Assembly (NCBI GenBank): GCA_035489755.1 | Contig: DATGZK010000018.1 | Location: forward strand, 62,001-126,000 | Source: UBA9160 sp035489755 | Lineage (GTDB): Bacteria > Myxococcota_A > UBA9160 | Direction: 5' to 3' | Length of the DNA stretch: 64,000 bases | Part shown: piece after piece, positions 1 through 8,374 of the stretch | Layout: each line of letters begins with the position of its first letter | Position numbering within the stretch: position 1 is the first letter of the stretch | Position numbers and translations under genes: made by a program | Notes under the pieces: generated by a model | Database searches by the model: none | Seen by the model: only the letters and a program-made list of their open reading frames with translations | What the model was told of the DNA's origin: nothing

Positions 1-193
1 TCACAATCTGGAAGCTCTGCTCTTCGCTCCCCGACTCTTCACGCACACGTGGCGCGGGCTTTGTGCCGGCGCGGTTCGGCGTGCGCGCAAGCGCCGCTCC
101 CCGACGCAGCGGCTTGACGCCCGCGAGCGCCGCATCGAGCGCGGCGCGATCGGTAGGGTCGGTCTCGCTGCCGTCGCGGCGCCGCACCGACAT
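1..193 (-). CDS. Smr-domain-like protein, N-terminal fragment (runs off window)
   Basis: The reading frame starts at an ATG whose first base is the last base of the mutY stop codon (TGATG), and stays open to the window edge, giving 64 residues. The start reads MSVRRRDGSETDPTDRAALD and is followed by AGVKPLRRG. A charged, Asp-rich N-terminus followed by a GVxPL segment is typical of the linker before the Smr nuclease domain of small MutS-related proteins. The Smr domain itself lies outside the window, so the family call is inference. The overlap with mutY suggests it is the last visible gene of the M23-sfsA-mutY transcription unit. Confidence 0.5.
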   Translation of the reverse strand, partial: MSVRRRDGSETDPTDRAALDAALAGVKPLRRGAALARTPNRAGTKPAPRVREESGSEEQSFQIV

Positions 194-1332
194 CAGCGTC
201 CCGCCGCCGAGAGGACTGCGCTTGGCGTCTTGCGGAGCCGGGTCGGCGAGGGCGCGGCCCCGGCCACGCGGGCCAGTGCCTTGCGCGTGAGTGCTCCCTG
301 GGCGAGCCGGCGAAACGCCGCAGGCGTAAGCCAGCGGTGCGCCTCGAGTTCGCGCAGACGCAGACGCCCGCGGCAGCCAGCGCAGCGGAAAAGCTGAAGC
401 CGCAGGTGACGGTGCGTGAAGGTGTGTTCGACGGACCCTGCAGCCTCGACCTGCGCGAGCTCGAGACCGGTCTGCTCGCGGATCGCTCTGCGGAGCGCAT
501 CCTCGGGCGCCTCGCCCCTTTTCACGGCTCCGCCCGGGAGCTCCCAAAGACCGCCGAGCAGTCCGCCCGGCGGCCGTCGGACGGCGAGCACGCGGGGACC
601 TCGCTGCACGAGCGCGGCCACGGCGCGCATCGCGCGGGGTTTGGCGCGCGCGGTCTTTCGCGGGAGCAGGTCCGCATCGCCGTCGCGCTCGGCGGTGCAG
701 CAACTGCGGAGAGGACAGGCGACGCAGCGGGGAGCCCGCGGGCTGCAAAGGGTCGCGCCGAGCTCCATCAGCGCCTGGTTCAGCTCTCCTGGCTCCGGGC
801 CCATCGCGATGCGCGAAGCAGCATCCCACAGGACGGCGGCTCCTGATGGCCCGCGCACGTCTTCCCGGATCCCGAGGTAGCGAGCAAGCACCCGCTCCAC
901 GTTCCCATCGAGAACAGGCACTGGACGGTCGAAGGCGATCGAGGCGATCGCTCCGGCGGTGTAGCGGCCGATTCCCGGCAGCTCCAGCAGCTCCTTGCGC
1001 GTGGTCGGCAGCCGCCCGTCAAAGCGTTGGAGGATGGTGAGCGCCGCCCGGTGAAGGTTTCGCGCGCGGGAGTAGTAACCGAGCCCGGCCCACGCTGCGT
1101 AAACGTCTTCGACGGACGCGCGCGCGAGAGTGGCGACGTCCGGAAAGCGCTGGAGAAAGCGTTCGTAATAGGGAATCACAGTCTCGACGCGCGTCTGCTG
1201 GAGCATTGCCTCAGAAATCCAGATCGCGTAGGGATCGCGCGTCCGGCGCCAGGGAAGATCACGACGATGGGCGCGGTACCAGGGCAAGAGGGCGACACGG
1301 GCCTTTGCAAGAGCAGCGGCCCGCGCGCTCAC
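193..1332 (-). CDS. mutY: A/G-specific adenine DNA glycosylase
   Basis: MutY removes adenine mispaired with 8-oxoguanine or guanine. The 379-aa protein has the catalytic Glu at residue 41 in EAMLQQTRV, a helix-hairpin-helix (LELPGIGRYTAGA), the catalytic Asp in VLDGNVERVL, and a [4Fe-4S] loop with C-x6-C-x2-C-x5-C spacing (CSPRAPRCVACPLRSCC). The C-terminal third is the NUDIX-like 8-oxoG recognition domain (LGGLWELPGG). The start is taken as the GTG that overlaps the sfsA stop as GTGA; the longer frame would run through sfsA and adds residues unlike the family. It is probably translationally coupled to sfsA. Confidence 0.93.
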   Translation of the reverse strand: MSARAAALAKARVALLPWYRAHRRDLPWRRTRDPYAIWISEAMLQQTRVETVIPYYERFLQRFPDVATLARASVEDVYAAWAGLGYYSRARNLHRAALTILQRFDGRLPTTRKELLELPGIGRYTAGAIASIAFDRPVPVLDGNVERVLARYLGIREDVRGPSGAAVLWDAASRIAMGPEPGELNQALMELGATLCSPRAPRCVACPLRSCCTAERDGDADLLPRKTARAKPRAMRAVAALVQRGPRVLAVRRPPGGLLGGLWELPGGAVKRGEAPEDALRRAIREQTGLELAQVEAAGSVEHTFTHRHLRLQLFRCAGCRGRLRLRELEAHRWLTPAAFRRLAQGALTRKALARVAGAAPSPTRLRKTPSAVLSAAGR

Positions 1333-2057
1333 AGTCGTACCTCCGCCGGACACTCCAAGGAGAGGCCGTGGGGACTGACGCGCCCGCACACGGCGAGGAG
1401 TTCCACGCCCTCGGCGGCGGCGCCGCGCAGTGCGCGGCCGTAGTCGGGGTCGATCTCATCCGCCGGCTCGACGGCGTTGCAATCCGCGCGCTGGATCACG
1501 AAGAGCAGGGCGGTCCGCGCGCCCTGGCGCTGGAGTTTTGTCAGCAGCTCAAGATGGCGGCGGCCGCGCCGTGTCACGCTGTCGGGAAAACGCGCAACGC
1601 TGCCCTCCGCCAGAGTTGCGCTCTTCACCTCGAGCCAAAGCGGTCGTGCGTCACGCGAATGGCCGGAGAGGAGGAAGTCGAAGCGCGCCCCGCCGCCCAC
1701 CGATTGAGGCACGGCCTCTCGTCGGCGCAGCGTATATCCGCAGAGCTCGGGGATCGCGCCGGCGGCGAGTGCCGCATCGACCAGCGCGTTGGCGCGAGTC
1801 GTGTGAAGACCGATCCACGTACGACGCACGCGAATCATCTCCAGGGTATGGGCCAAGCGGCGCCGCGGATTCTCACTGGTGGAGCAGCGCACCGCCGAGC
1901 CCGGGATGGCGCAGCCGAGCATACTCCCGGGGTTTGGGCAGTGGACGGTGAGGCGGCGACCGTCGTCCGTCTCGATATCCGCGAGAAAGCGCTTGTAGCG
2001 TTGCAAAAGCCGGCCGGCGAGATCGGCCTTGAAGGCCACTCCGACGGCGGGGCTCAC
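1329..2057 (-). CDS. sfsA: SfsA family DNA/RNA-binding protein
   Basis: The 242-aa protein has the SfsA hallmarks: an N-terminal segment ADLAGRLLQRYKRFLADI, then CPNPGSM, the central VDAALAAGAIPEL region, and the nuclease-like core FDFLL...LWLEVKSATL with PDSVTRRGRRHLELL. SfsA proteins bind nucleic acid and were first described as affecting sugar-fermentation genes; their exact role is unclear. The start is the GTG overlapping the stop of the upstream M23 peptidase gene (GTGA), which gives a family-typical N-terminus. A longer in-frame start at 2153 would overlap the peptidase gene by 100 bp and is rejected. The gene lies in a tight minus-strand operon ahead of mutY. Confidence 0.9.
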   Translation of the reverse strand: MSPAVGVAFKADLAGRLLQRYKRFLADIETDDGRRLTVHCPNPGSMLGCAIPGSAVRCSTSENPRRRLAHTLEMIRVRRTWIGLHTTRANALVDAALAAGAIPELCGYTLRRREAVPQSVGGGARFDFLLSGHSRDARPLWLEVKSATLAEGSVARFPDSVTRRGRRHLELLTKLQRQGARTALLFVIQRADCNAVEPADEIDPDYGRALRGAAAEGVELLAVCGRVSPHGLSLECPAEVRL

Positions 2058-3433
2058 TGGCCCGGCGCCGCGGCCGATGCGGCGGCGGGCGCCCCCGACG
2101 CCGGCGTCAGCAGCGAGTCGATCTTCTCGCGGACCCACTTCGGATCCCACCACTCGACCGGGTCGACATAGGTGTCGTCGACGAGAATCGCGAAATGCAG
2201 GTGATCACCGCCGGCGAGACCGGTCGATCCCGAGAGCCCAAGCTGTTGGCCCGCCCGAACGAGATCCCCCACCTTGACATCGATCCGCGAGAGATGCCCG
2301 TACAAGCTCGCCACTCCGTAGCCGTGATCGAGGATCACGCAGTTGCCGTAGATTCCGAGATCGTCCGCCCACAGCACGCGTCCGCTGTTTGAGGCGGTCA
2401 CGGGCGAAGCCACCGTCACGGCAAGGTCGTATCCGAAGTGGGTCGCCTGAGAGATCTTCTTGCCATCGACGAAATACGACCGCTTTTCCGCGAACTGGCT
2501 CGTGACCTTCGAGTTCTTGAGCTGTTCGAAAGCACCGCTCCACAGACGCTCGTCGCCCGAGGCTTTCACGATCTCCCGCACATGCGCCTCGTCGGCCGCG
2601 CGTCCCTCGCTGTTGATCTTCTGGAACGCAGCAATCGGGTCGCTCCCGTCGATCCCCTTCGCCTCCGCCAGCTCCGGCACCTTGGTGGAAAGGAATTGCT
2701 GTGAGAGGTTGAGCGTCACGTCGGGAAAGCTCCGCTCCTTGAGATGCGTGGCCCAGCCGAGGGCGGCGCGGTTTCCCGCAGCGTCTTCGGCGACGACCCG
2801 GATCGCTGGGTCCTGCGGAGCGTCATGGGGGATGGCAAAGAAGGCGAGATGCCGCAGAGCGTCCTTGCCGAGGGGCCGGCCGGGGTAGAAGTGCCCCGCA
2901 ACCTCAACGCCGTCCCGTGTGGATGGCTTGGACAAGGTGTAGACAACGAGCCCCGAGCCGCCGCGCTCGAGATAGGTCTGCCCGTTCTCGATGCCGATGC
3001 GCGGCGGCTTGAGATCGACCGTTACGGGAAGATCGACTGTGGTTTCGTTGCCCTGGAGCAGTCGGACCCACGACCAATCGCGAGCCACGACTCGCAGCTT
3101 CGCCTCGCCCTCGCGCAATCCGAGCGCCTTGGCGTCGATCGCGAGCTCCACGCGCTCGTGGGAGGGTCGGGTCGCCCCGCCGGTGAGCGGGCTGCCTGGA
3201 TAGTCCCGCTCGAACACCGTCGCTTCCCCTTTCTCGGTGACGAGGATGGCGCGCACCTGGCGCAAGCCCGAGCCCTCGTCATCGATCTCGAGCACGAGCG
3301 GCCGCGCTTCCTTGCCCACGATGAGCGCGCTCGGTGCGCGGATGACGGGGGGCTGGCGCTCGCAGCGCACCACGGTCACAGCAACGCCACCTGCCAGCAG
3401 AGCCAACACCAAGGCCGCGATGAAGGCGCGCAA
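2054..3433 (-). CDS. M23 family metalloendopeptidase, membrane anchored
   Basis: The 459-aa protein begins with a hydrophobic signal or anchor segment (FIAALVLALLAGGVAVTVV), followed by about 300 residues of beta-rich extracytoplasmic sequence and a C-terminal LytM/M23 domain. Zinc ligands are visible in HFGYD (HxxxD) and HLHF (HxH), with the family signature YGNCVILDHGYG and SLYGHLS between them, so it looks catalytically competent. M23 enzymes cleave peptide crosslinks of peptidoglycan. The start codon is TTG, preceded by a strong purine-rich site (AAGGGGGG about 6 nt upstream). It is the first gene of the M23-sfsA-mutY unit and is divergent from the phosphatase gene, sharing a 125-bp intergenic region. 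Confidence 0.85.
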   Translation of the reverse strand: MRAFIAALVLALLAGGVAVTVVRCERQPPVIRAPSALIVGKEARPLVLEIDDEGSGLRQVRAILVTEKGEATVFERDYPGSPLTGGATRPSHERVELAIDAKALGLREGEAKLRVVARDWSWVRLLQGNETTVDLPVTVDLKPPRIGIENGQTYLERGGSGLVVYTLSKPSTRDGVEVAGHFYPGRPLGKDALRHLAFFAIPHDAPQDPAIRVVAEDAAGNRAALGWATHLKERSFPDVTLNLSQQFLSTKVPELAEAKGIDGSDPIAAFQKINSEGRAADEAHVREIVKASGDERLWSGAFEQLKNSKVTSQFAEKRSYFVDGKKISQATHFGYDLAVTVASPVTASNSGRVLWADDLGIYGNCVILDHGYGVASLYGHLSRIDVKVGDLVRAGQQLGLSGSTGLAGGDHLHFAILVDDTYVDPVEWWDPKWVREKIDSLLTPASGAPAAASAAAPGQ

Positions 3434-3558
3434 ATTTCCCCCCCCTTCCCGACAGCCGGATTCAATGCCCTTCGCCGCGTTGACGCAAGGCCCGGCCTCG
3501 CCGATCCTCCGCCGCCGTCCGCGCCCTAGGCGCGGCGGGATCTAGAGCTGGAGGCCCG

Positions 3559-4167
3559 ATGAGCACCCTGCGCCGGTTGATCCTCGTCCGCCACGGCCAG
3601 ACGGACGGAGACTCGGGTACGCGCTACCACGGGAGTGCAGACGTCGACCTCTCCCCGGTCGGCGTCGAGCAAATGAAACGGGCGCGCTCCTCGCTGAGGG
3701 AGCCGGGCTTTGAGCTCGTGGTAGCGAGCCCCCTGCGCCGAGCGTGGAAATCTGCATGGCTGATCGGGCAAGGTGCACCGGTCCGGCTCGAGGACGGATT
3801 TCGGGAGATCCACTTTGGTCGCTGGGAAGGCCTGAGTGCCGCGGAGATCGAGGCAAGCGATCCCATCCTCTTTCGCGACTGGAAGGACGGCGCACCCGGA
3901 TTTGAATACCCGAGTGGGGAACCGCGAGCCCTGTTTCGCGAGCGGGTCAAGAATGCGCTCGCGAAGCTCCTCGCCTTGCCCGCACACAGCGCGCTCGTTG
4001 TCGCGCACAAGGGCGTGAACCGGACCATCATCGAGTTCCTGAGCGGTGCGGTGCTGGACCCCGAGCTGCCGCCGCTTGGCGGTGTGATCGAACTGACGCG
4101 CGACGCAGACAAGTGGTTCCTGGGTCGCCACTCGAGCAATCCGCCGGGGCTCGATCCTGCCGCATAG
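3559..4167 (+). CDS. Histidine phosphatase (phosphoglycerate mutase-like) family protein
   Basis: The 202-aa protein carries the family signature near its start, LILVRHGQTDGD, with the catalytic His of RHG. A second conserved His is in LVVAHKGVNR, and the FREIHFGRWEGL motif is typical of the CobC/alpha-ribazole phosphatase-like branch. The substrate cannot be fixed: alpha-ribazole phosphate, a sugar phosphate or another phosphomonoester are all possible, and no cobalamin gene is nearby. A GGAGG ribosome site precedes the ATG. It converges with the Hsp70-like gene, leaving only 17 bp between their stop codons. Confidence 0.82.
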   Translation: MSTLRRLILVRHGQTDGDSGTRYHGSADVDLSPVGVEQMKRARSSLREPGFELVVASPLRRAWKSAWLIGQGAPVRLEDGFREIHFGRWEGLSAAEIEASDPILFRDWKDGAPGFEYPSGEPRALFRERVKNALAKLLALPAHSALVVAHKGVNRTIIEFLSGAVLDPELPPLGGVIELTRDADKWFLGRHSSNPPGLDPAA

Positions 4168-4184
4168 CATACCCCCTCGGACCT

Positions 4185-5465
4185 TTACTCGAGCGCGCGC
4201 AAGGCGAGGCCGCTTGCCACCGAAGTGAGCTCGGCCCCCGCCCGCAGACGCTCCTTCCCGAAGCGCCGCTCGAAGATGCTGCGCACGGCAGGCACGAGGG
4301 ACGAGCCGCCTGTCAGAAAGACACAGTCGACGTCGCCGGCGGCTACGCCCGAGGCCGCCAGCAGGCGTGCGACGGCGGTCTCGATCGCCTGGAGCTCCTC
4401 GCCGATCCATTGCTCGAAGTCAACTCGGGCGAGCGGTTCGTCGATTTCGAGGGGTGGGTCGGTGAAGGCAAAGCGGGCGAGCGGCGCCTGCGAGAGGGCG
4501 AGCTTCACCGCCTCGATGGTCCGATACAGCGGGAAGCCGAGGTCGTGGTCCACGAGGTGCAATAGGCCGTCCAGGGCACCCGGCTCGACGCACTCTTTGC
4601 GCAGGGCGTGGAGCAGGTGAAGCGTCTCCGGAGTGCGAAGCTGCGAGAAGTGGTGCCAGCGCTCGAGGTGGCGGTAGAGCCAGCTTGGAATGGGGAGTAC
4701 GCGGCCGAAGATCGAGCGGAACTCGGCGCCGAGGCCGAGTTGCGGCGCCACCAAGTTTCGGACGACACGGCCGTCGAAGGCATCCCCCGCGAGCGCCACG
4801 CCGTCGGTACCGAGCACGCGCGCCCGGCCCTCGCGCCGGACGGTGGGCCCGACGCGCAGCAAGCAGAAGTCGCTCGTGCCACCCCCGAGGTCTCCAATCA
4901 GCACGAGTTCGTCGTGGTCCAGCCCAAGCTCATAGTGGTAGGCAGCGGCAACCGGCTCGTACTCGAATTCGATTTCTGAAAATCCGGCGGCCCGGAACGC
5001 AGCACGCAGGCGCGCGAGTGCCAGCGCCTCGTCTTCGTCGCTGCGGGCATGGACGAAGCGCACCGGGCGTCCGACCACCGCACGCGCGCCGAGGTCGCCA
5101 AGGTCCGCCTCCGCCCCCGCGCGCAGCGCGCAAAGCACGTATCCGATCAGCGTTTCGAGCGAGAGGTTCGTGCCGTAGACATTGGTGGAGAGGAAAAGCC
5201 GACTCGCGAGGAAGGACTTGAGGGACTGCATGAGACGACCCGCGCCCCCGCTTTCGCGGTAGAGCTCCATCGCCTCCGGACCGGCCGCGGGCACGAGGCG
5301 CCCGCTTTCCTCGCGTCGCTCAGGGTCGAAGTAGAGAATGGAACGAAAGACCGGGGTCTCGCCCGCAGGAGTTCGAAAGCGCGCCAGCGCGGGATGCCCT
5401 CCGTTCTGAGCCACGGACACGGTGCTGTTCGTCGTCCCGAAGTCGATGCCGATCGCCCGCGCCAT
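4185..5465 (-). CDS. Hsp70-like (YegD-type) ATPase protein
   Basis: The 426-aa protein is essentially an Hsp70/actin-fold nucleotide-binding domain. Phosphate-1 motif IGIDFGTTNSTVSV is at the start, phosphate-2 is LIGDLGGGTSDFCLL, and the adenosine motif is VFLTGGSSLVPAV near the C-terminus. There is no substrate-binding beta domain or lid of the DnaK type; the length and layout fit the YegD subfamily, whose role is not established. The ATG at 5465 was chosen because an AGAGGG site precedes it and the family motif begins seven residues later; the longer frame upstream is an artefact of the overlapping plus-strand gene. No DnaJ or GrpE partner is in the window. Confidence 0.87.
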   Translation of the reverse strand: MARAIGIDFGTTNSTVSVAQNGGHPALARFRTPAGETPVFRSILYFDPERREESGRLVPAAGPEAMELYRESGGAGRLMQSLKSFLASRLFLSTNVYGTNLSLETLIGYVLCALRAGAEADLGDLGARAVVGRPVRFVHARSDEDEALALARLRAAFRAAGFSEIEFEYEPVAAAYHYELGLDHDELVLIGDLGGGTSDFCLLRVGPTVRREGRARVLGTDGVALAGDAFDGRVVRNLVAPQLGLGAEFRSIFGRVLPIPSWLYRHLERWHHFSQLRTPETLHLLHALRKECVEPGALDGLLHLVDHDLGFPLYRTIEAVKLALSQAPLARFAFTDPPLEIDEPLARVDFEQWIGEELQAIETAVARLLAASGVAAGDVDCVFLTGGSSLVPAVRSIFERRFGKERLRAGAELTSVASGLALRALE

Positions 5466-5567
5466 ATCCGTCCCTCTTGGATTCCGTTCCCGGAACGCAA
5501 AAACACGACCGCCCCGCCGGCGCAGGGCCGGGGGGTGTCGTCGAATCCGAGGCGGCAGGATACGCTC

Positions 5568-6278
5568 ATGTTCGTGACCGCGCCTCCCCGGTCGGAGCCC
5601 CGGCGCGCCCTTCTCTCCTGGAGCAGCGGCAAAGACAGTGCGTGGTGCCTCCACGTGCTCCGCCAGCGCGCGGACGTCGAGGTGGTGGGTCTCGTCACCA
5701 CGGTGAACGAGACATATGGGCGCGTCGCCATGCACGCCGTGCGCGAGGTGCTGCTCGAGCGTCAGGCCGCAGCCGCCGGGCTGCCGCTCTGGCGCGTTCC
5801 CATTCCGAGCCCGTGCAGCAACGCGCAGTACGAGGAAGCGATGGAGCGCGTTTTGGTGGGCGCCGTGGCCGAGGGCATCAGCGCCATGGCCTTTGGCGAC
5901 CTGTTCCTCGAAGACATCCGGCGTTACCGCGAAGCGCGGCTCGCCGGGACCGGCGTCGAGCCGATCTTTCCCTTGTGGGGACTTCCCACGGATGCGCTGG
6001 CACGCACGATGGTGGGCGCGGGCTTGCGGGCGCGGATCACGTGCGTCGATCCCGCGCAGCTTCCCGCGCATTTCGCGGGGCGCGAGTTCGACGAAACGCT
6101 TCTCACCAGCCTCCCGCTCGGCGTCGATCCTTGCGGTGAACGCGGTGAGTTCCACACGTTCGCGTATGCGGGTCCGATGTTCCGTGGCGCGGTTGGAGTG
6201 CGCAGCGGCGAGATCGTTGAACGCGATGGCTTCGTCTTCGCCGACCTCACCCCAGCGTCGGAAGAGTACGCGTCATGA
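5568..6278 (+). CDS. Dph6-like ATP-dependent amidoligase (PP-loop, DUF71 family)
   Basis: The 236-aa protein has the PP-loop ATP-binding signature SWSSGKDSAW near its start and the family motifs FGDLFLEDIRRYRE, FPLWG and GERGEFHTFAYAGPMF. These define the adenine-nucleotide alpha-hydrolase group that includes eukaryotic and archaeal diphthine-ammonia ligase (Dph6). Bacteria lack diphthamide, so the substrate here is unknown. The ATG at 5568 has AGGA upstream. Its stop overlaps the next gene's start as ATGA, so it probably forms an operon with the propeller protein and pyrF. Confidence 0.82.
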   Translation: MFVTAPPRSEPRRALLSWSSGKDSAWCLHVLRQRADVEVVGLVTTVNETYGRVAMHAVREVLLERQAAAAGLPLWRVPIPSPCSNAQYEEAMERVLVGAVAEGISAMAFGDLFLEDIRRYREARLAGTGVEPIFPLWGLPTDALARTMVGAGLRARITCVDPAQLPAHFAGREFDETLLTSLPLGVDPCGERGEFHTFAYAGPMFRGAVGVRSGEIVERDGFVFADLTPASEEYAS

Positions 6279-7423
6279 TGGTCGAAGGGGTGCTGCTCGG
6301 GGCGCTGGCTCTCGTCGCTTGGCTCTGGTTGCGCCCCAACCGGGCCCGCGTCCATCCGGCGCTCGGGGCCAAGACCTGGGACGTCGTGGCCGATGGGCTC
6401 CACAACTCCAATACCGACCTCATCCACTACCGCGGGCAGCTCCTGCTCGTGCATGCGGCATCGCCCTACCACATGGGAACCTCGGATTGCAGGCTTGTCG
6501 TCCGCCGCTCGGCCGATGGCCGGCACTGGGAGAAGCTCGCGGAGCTTCGCATGCCGGGAGAGGACATCCGAGATCCCAAGTTCGCGGTGATCGCTGGAAA
6601 GTTGTTTCTCTACGCTCTCCCGAACCGAGGCTTCTACGCCCTGCCCTATGGCACCGTGTATTCGACCAGCGATACGGGCGAGCAGTGGACACCTTTTGAG
6701 CGTGTGGTGCTCGTGGGCAGCGAGCCAGAAGGATGGCTCTTCTGGCGGCCCAAAACGCGCGATGACATCACATGGTACGTGCCCGCCTACTGGAAGCACC
6801 ACGGCCGCTCGATCCTCCTGCACTCGACCGACGGTGTGCGATGGAACCTTGTGTCGGAGATCTGGCGCGGGGAGGGCAACGACGAAACCGACATTGAGTG
6901 GCTGCCCGATGGACGCATGCTCGCCACCGCGCGCCTCGAAGTGACGCCCGACCGCATGCTCGGGAACCGGGAGGCGTCGACCCTGCTCGCGACGGCGGCG
7001 CCGCCCTACGAGCGTTGGAGCTATCACAAGAGTCGCGTGACGCGTCTCGATGGTCCCGCTCTTTTCGCCCACGACGGCAGGATCTACGCGGTGGCTCGCT
7101 ACCAAGCTGGAACCCGGGGAGTTCTCACGCGGCTCGGCGGGACGTTCTCGCGCAAGCGTACCTCCCTCTTTCTCGTGGAGCCCGAGCGCCTCGTGCGGCT
7201 CTCCGATCTCCCGAGCGCAGGTGATACCTCGTACGCCGGGGTCGTCCTCAATGACGGAGCGCTCTTCGTGAGCTATTACACGAGCGAAATTCGGCGTGAC
7301 TATCCCTGGATCCTTGGAATGCTCTTGCCCACCAATATCCGCATGGCCGAGGTACCGCTCGACCGCCTCGCGCAACTCGCGCGCGAGAAGGCTGGGCTCA
7401 AGGAGGCAGCGAGTCCCACATGA
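6275..7423 (+). CDS. Sialidase-like beta-propeller protein, membrane anchored
   Basis: The 382-aa protein begins with a single hydrophobic segment (VLLGALALVAWLWL), followed by a repeated beta-propeller sequence. Three Asp-box-like repeats are visible: SADGRHW, TSDTGEQW and STDGVRW, as in exo-sialidases and related glycosidases. The match is to the fold; the sialidase arginine triad cannot be assigned from sequence alone, so enzymatic activity is uncertain. It overlaps the Dph6-like gene upstream and pyrF downstream by four bases each (ATGA). A second ATG three bases downstream is an alternative start. Confidence 0.6.
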   Translation: MMVEGVLLGALALVAWLWLRPNRARVHPALGAKTWDVVADGLHNSNTDLIHYRGQLLLVHAASPYHMGTSDCRLVVRRSADGRHWEKLAELRMPGEDIRDPKFAVIAGKLFLYALPNRGFYALPYGTVYSTSDTGEQWTPFERVVLVGSEPEGWLFWRPKTRDDITWYVPAYWKHHGRSILLHSTDGVRWNLVSEIWRGEGNDETDIEWLPDGRMLATARLEVTPDRMLGNREASTLLATAAPPYERWSYHKSRVTRLDGPALFAHDGRIYAVARYQAGTRGVLTRLGGTFSRKRTSLFLVEPERLVRLSDLPSAGDTSYAGVVLNDGALFVSYYTSEIRRDYPWILGMLLPTNIRMAEVPLDRLAQLAREKAGLKEAASPT

Positions 7424-8169
7424 CCTCCCCCGCAGCGGCCTTAAGCCGACTCTCGGCAAAACCGATTCCGCGCCGGGAACGCCTCATCGTCGCCCTCGAT
7501 GTCCCGACGCCCGATCAGGCCCGGGCTCTCGTACGGGAGCTCGGAGACAGCGTGCGCTTCTACAAGCTGGGTCTCGAGCTGTTTTTGACCGACGGCTACT
7601 TTCCGCTCTTGGCGGAGCTCATCGGTCAAGGCAAGAAGGTCTTCGCCGATCTCAAGTTCTTCGATGTCCCGGAGACCGTGGCGGCTGCAGTCCGGCAGAT
7701 GCGCGGCCGAGGGGTCTCGTTTCTTACCGTCCACGGCAACCAGAGCATTCTGGAAGCTGCATGCCGCGAGAAGGGGGATCTTGGAATCCTGGCGGTCACG
7801 GTGCTTACGAGTTTTGATTGCGACGACCTGCACGATCTCGGTTTCCCGGCTGCGACCTCGGTGGAGGACCTTGTGCTCTCCCGGGCCAAGCGAGCACTTG
7901 CGGCGGGCTGCGACGGCGTGATCTCGTCTGGCCTTGAGGCGAAACGGCTGCGCGGCGAGCTCGGGGCGCGGCTGCTCGTGGTGTCGCCGGGGATCCGACC
8001 GTTCGAGAACCGGTTGGCCGATGACCAAAAGCGCGTGATGACGGACCGCGAGGCGTTTCTCGCCGGCGCGGACTACGTCGTGGTCGGCCGCCCCATCCGT
8101 AGGGCACCAAACCCGCGGGAGGCGGCGGAGCAGATCCAGGCGACGATCGCGGAGCTGTTTCCGACCTAG
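7420..8169 (+). CDS. pyrF: Orotidine 5'-phosphate decarboxylase
   Basis: This enzyme converts OMP to UMP, the last step of de novo pyrimidine synthesis. The 249-aa protein shows the subfamily 1 signature: LIVALDVP near the start, the catalytic D-x-K-x-x-D array at residues 77-82 (DLKFFD followed by VPET), and the phosphate-gripping end VVSPGIRP and DYVVVGRPI. The length is normal for the family. Its ATG overlaps the stop of the sialidase-like gene (ATGA), making it the last gene of a three-gene unit that shows no metabolic link to its partners. Confidence 0.95.
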   Translation: MTSPAAALSRLSAKPIPRRERLIVALDVPTPDQARALVRELGDSVRFYKLGLELFLTDGYFPLLAELIGQGKKVFADLKFFDVPETVAAAVRQMRGRGVSFLTVHGNQSILEAACREKGDLGILAVTVLTSFDCDDLHDLGFPAATSVEDLVLSRAKRALAAGCDGVISSGLEAKRLRGELGARLLVVSPGIRPFENRLADDQKRVMTDREAFLAGADYVVVGRPIRRAPNPREAAEQIQATIAELFPT

Positions 8170-8374
8170 CTGACGTTCTCTGTTCTTTTCCGCTTGAGCA
8201 GCCGAAGGGGTGAGGCTCCTCGAAGCGCTGCGCCGGCCGACCCGTTGAAACCCCCGATCGCGCGCCGCGTTCCACTTCACCTCCGACGTTGCGCGAGGAG
8301 AGTGCGGGCAGGGGCCTCATCCTTTTGCGACAGCGGCGAGTCAGTCTCGCCCGAGCCCGGGTTACACTGCGCCG
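8170..8374 (+). promoter_or_regulatory. Intergenic region with candidate -10 for a leaderless transcript
   Basis: This 205-bp gap separates pyrF from the membrane protein gene. A TACACT hexamer at 8363-8368 lies 6 nt before the ATG at 8375, with no Shine-Dalgarno sequence between them. Transcription would therefore begin at or next to the start codon. No convincing pyrF terminator was found. Confidence 0.35.

Noticed and set aside
5517..5557. A G+C-rich hairpin in the divergent Hsp70-like/Dph6-like intergenic region
   Set aside because: The stem is imperfect and has no T tail, and such hairpins are expected by chance at this base composition.
4185..6155. A 656-residue frame that would give the Hsp70-like protein a 230-residue N-terminal extension
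   Set aside because: The extension is antisense to the Dph6-like gene, and a good ribosome site and the family start lie at 5465.
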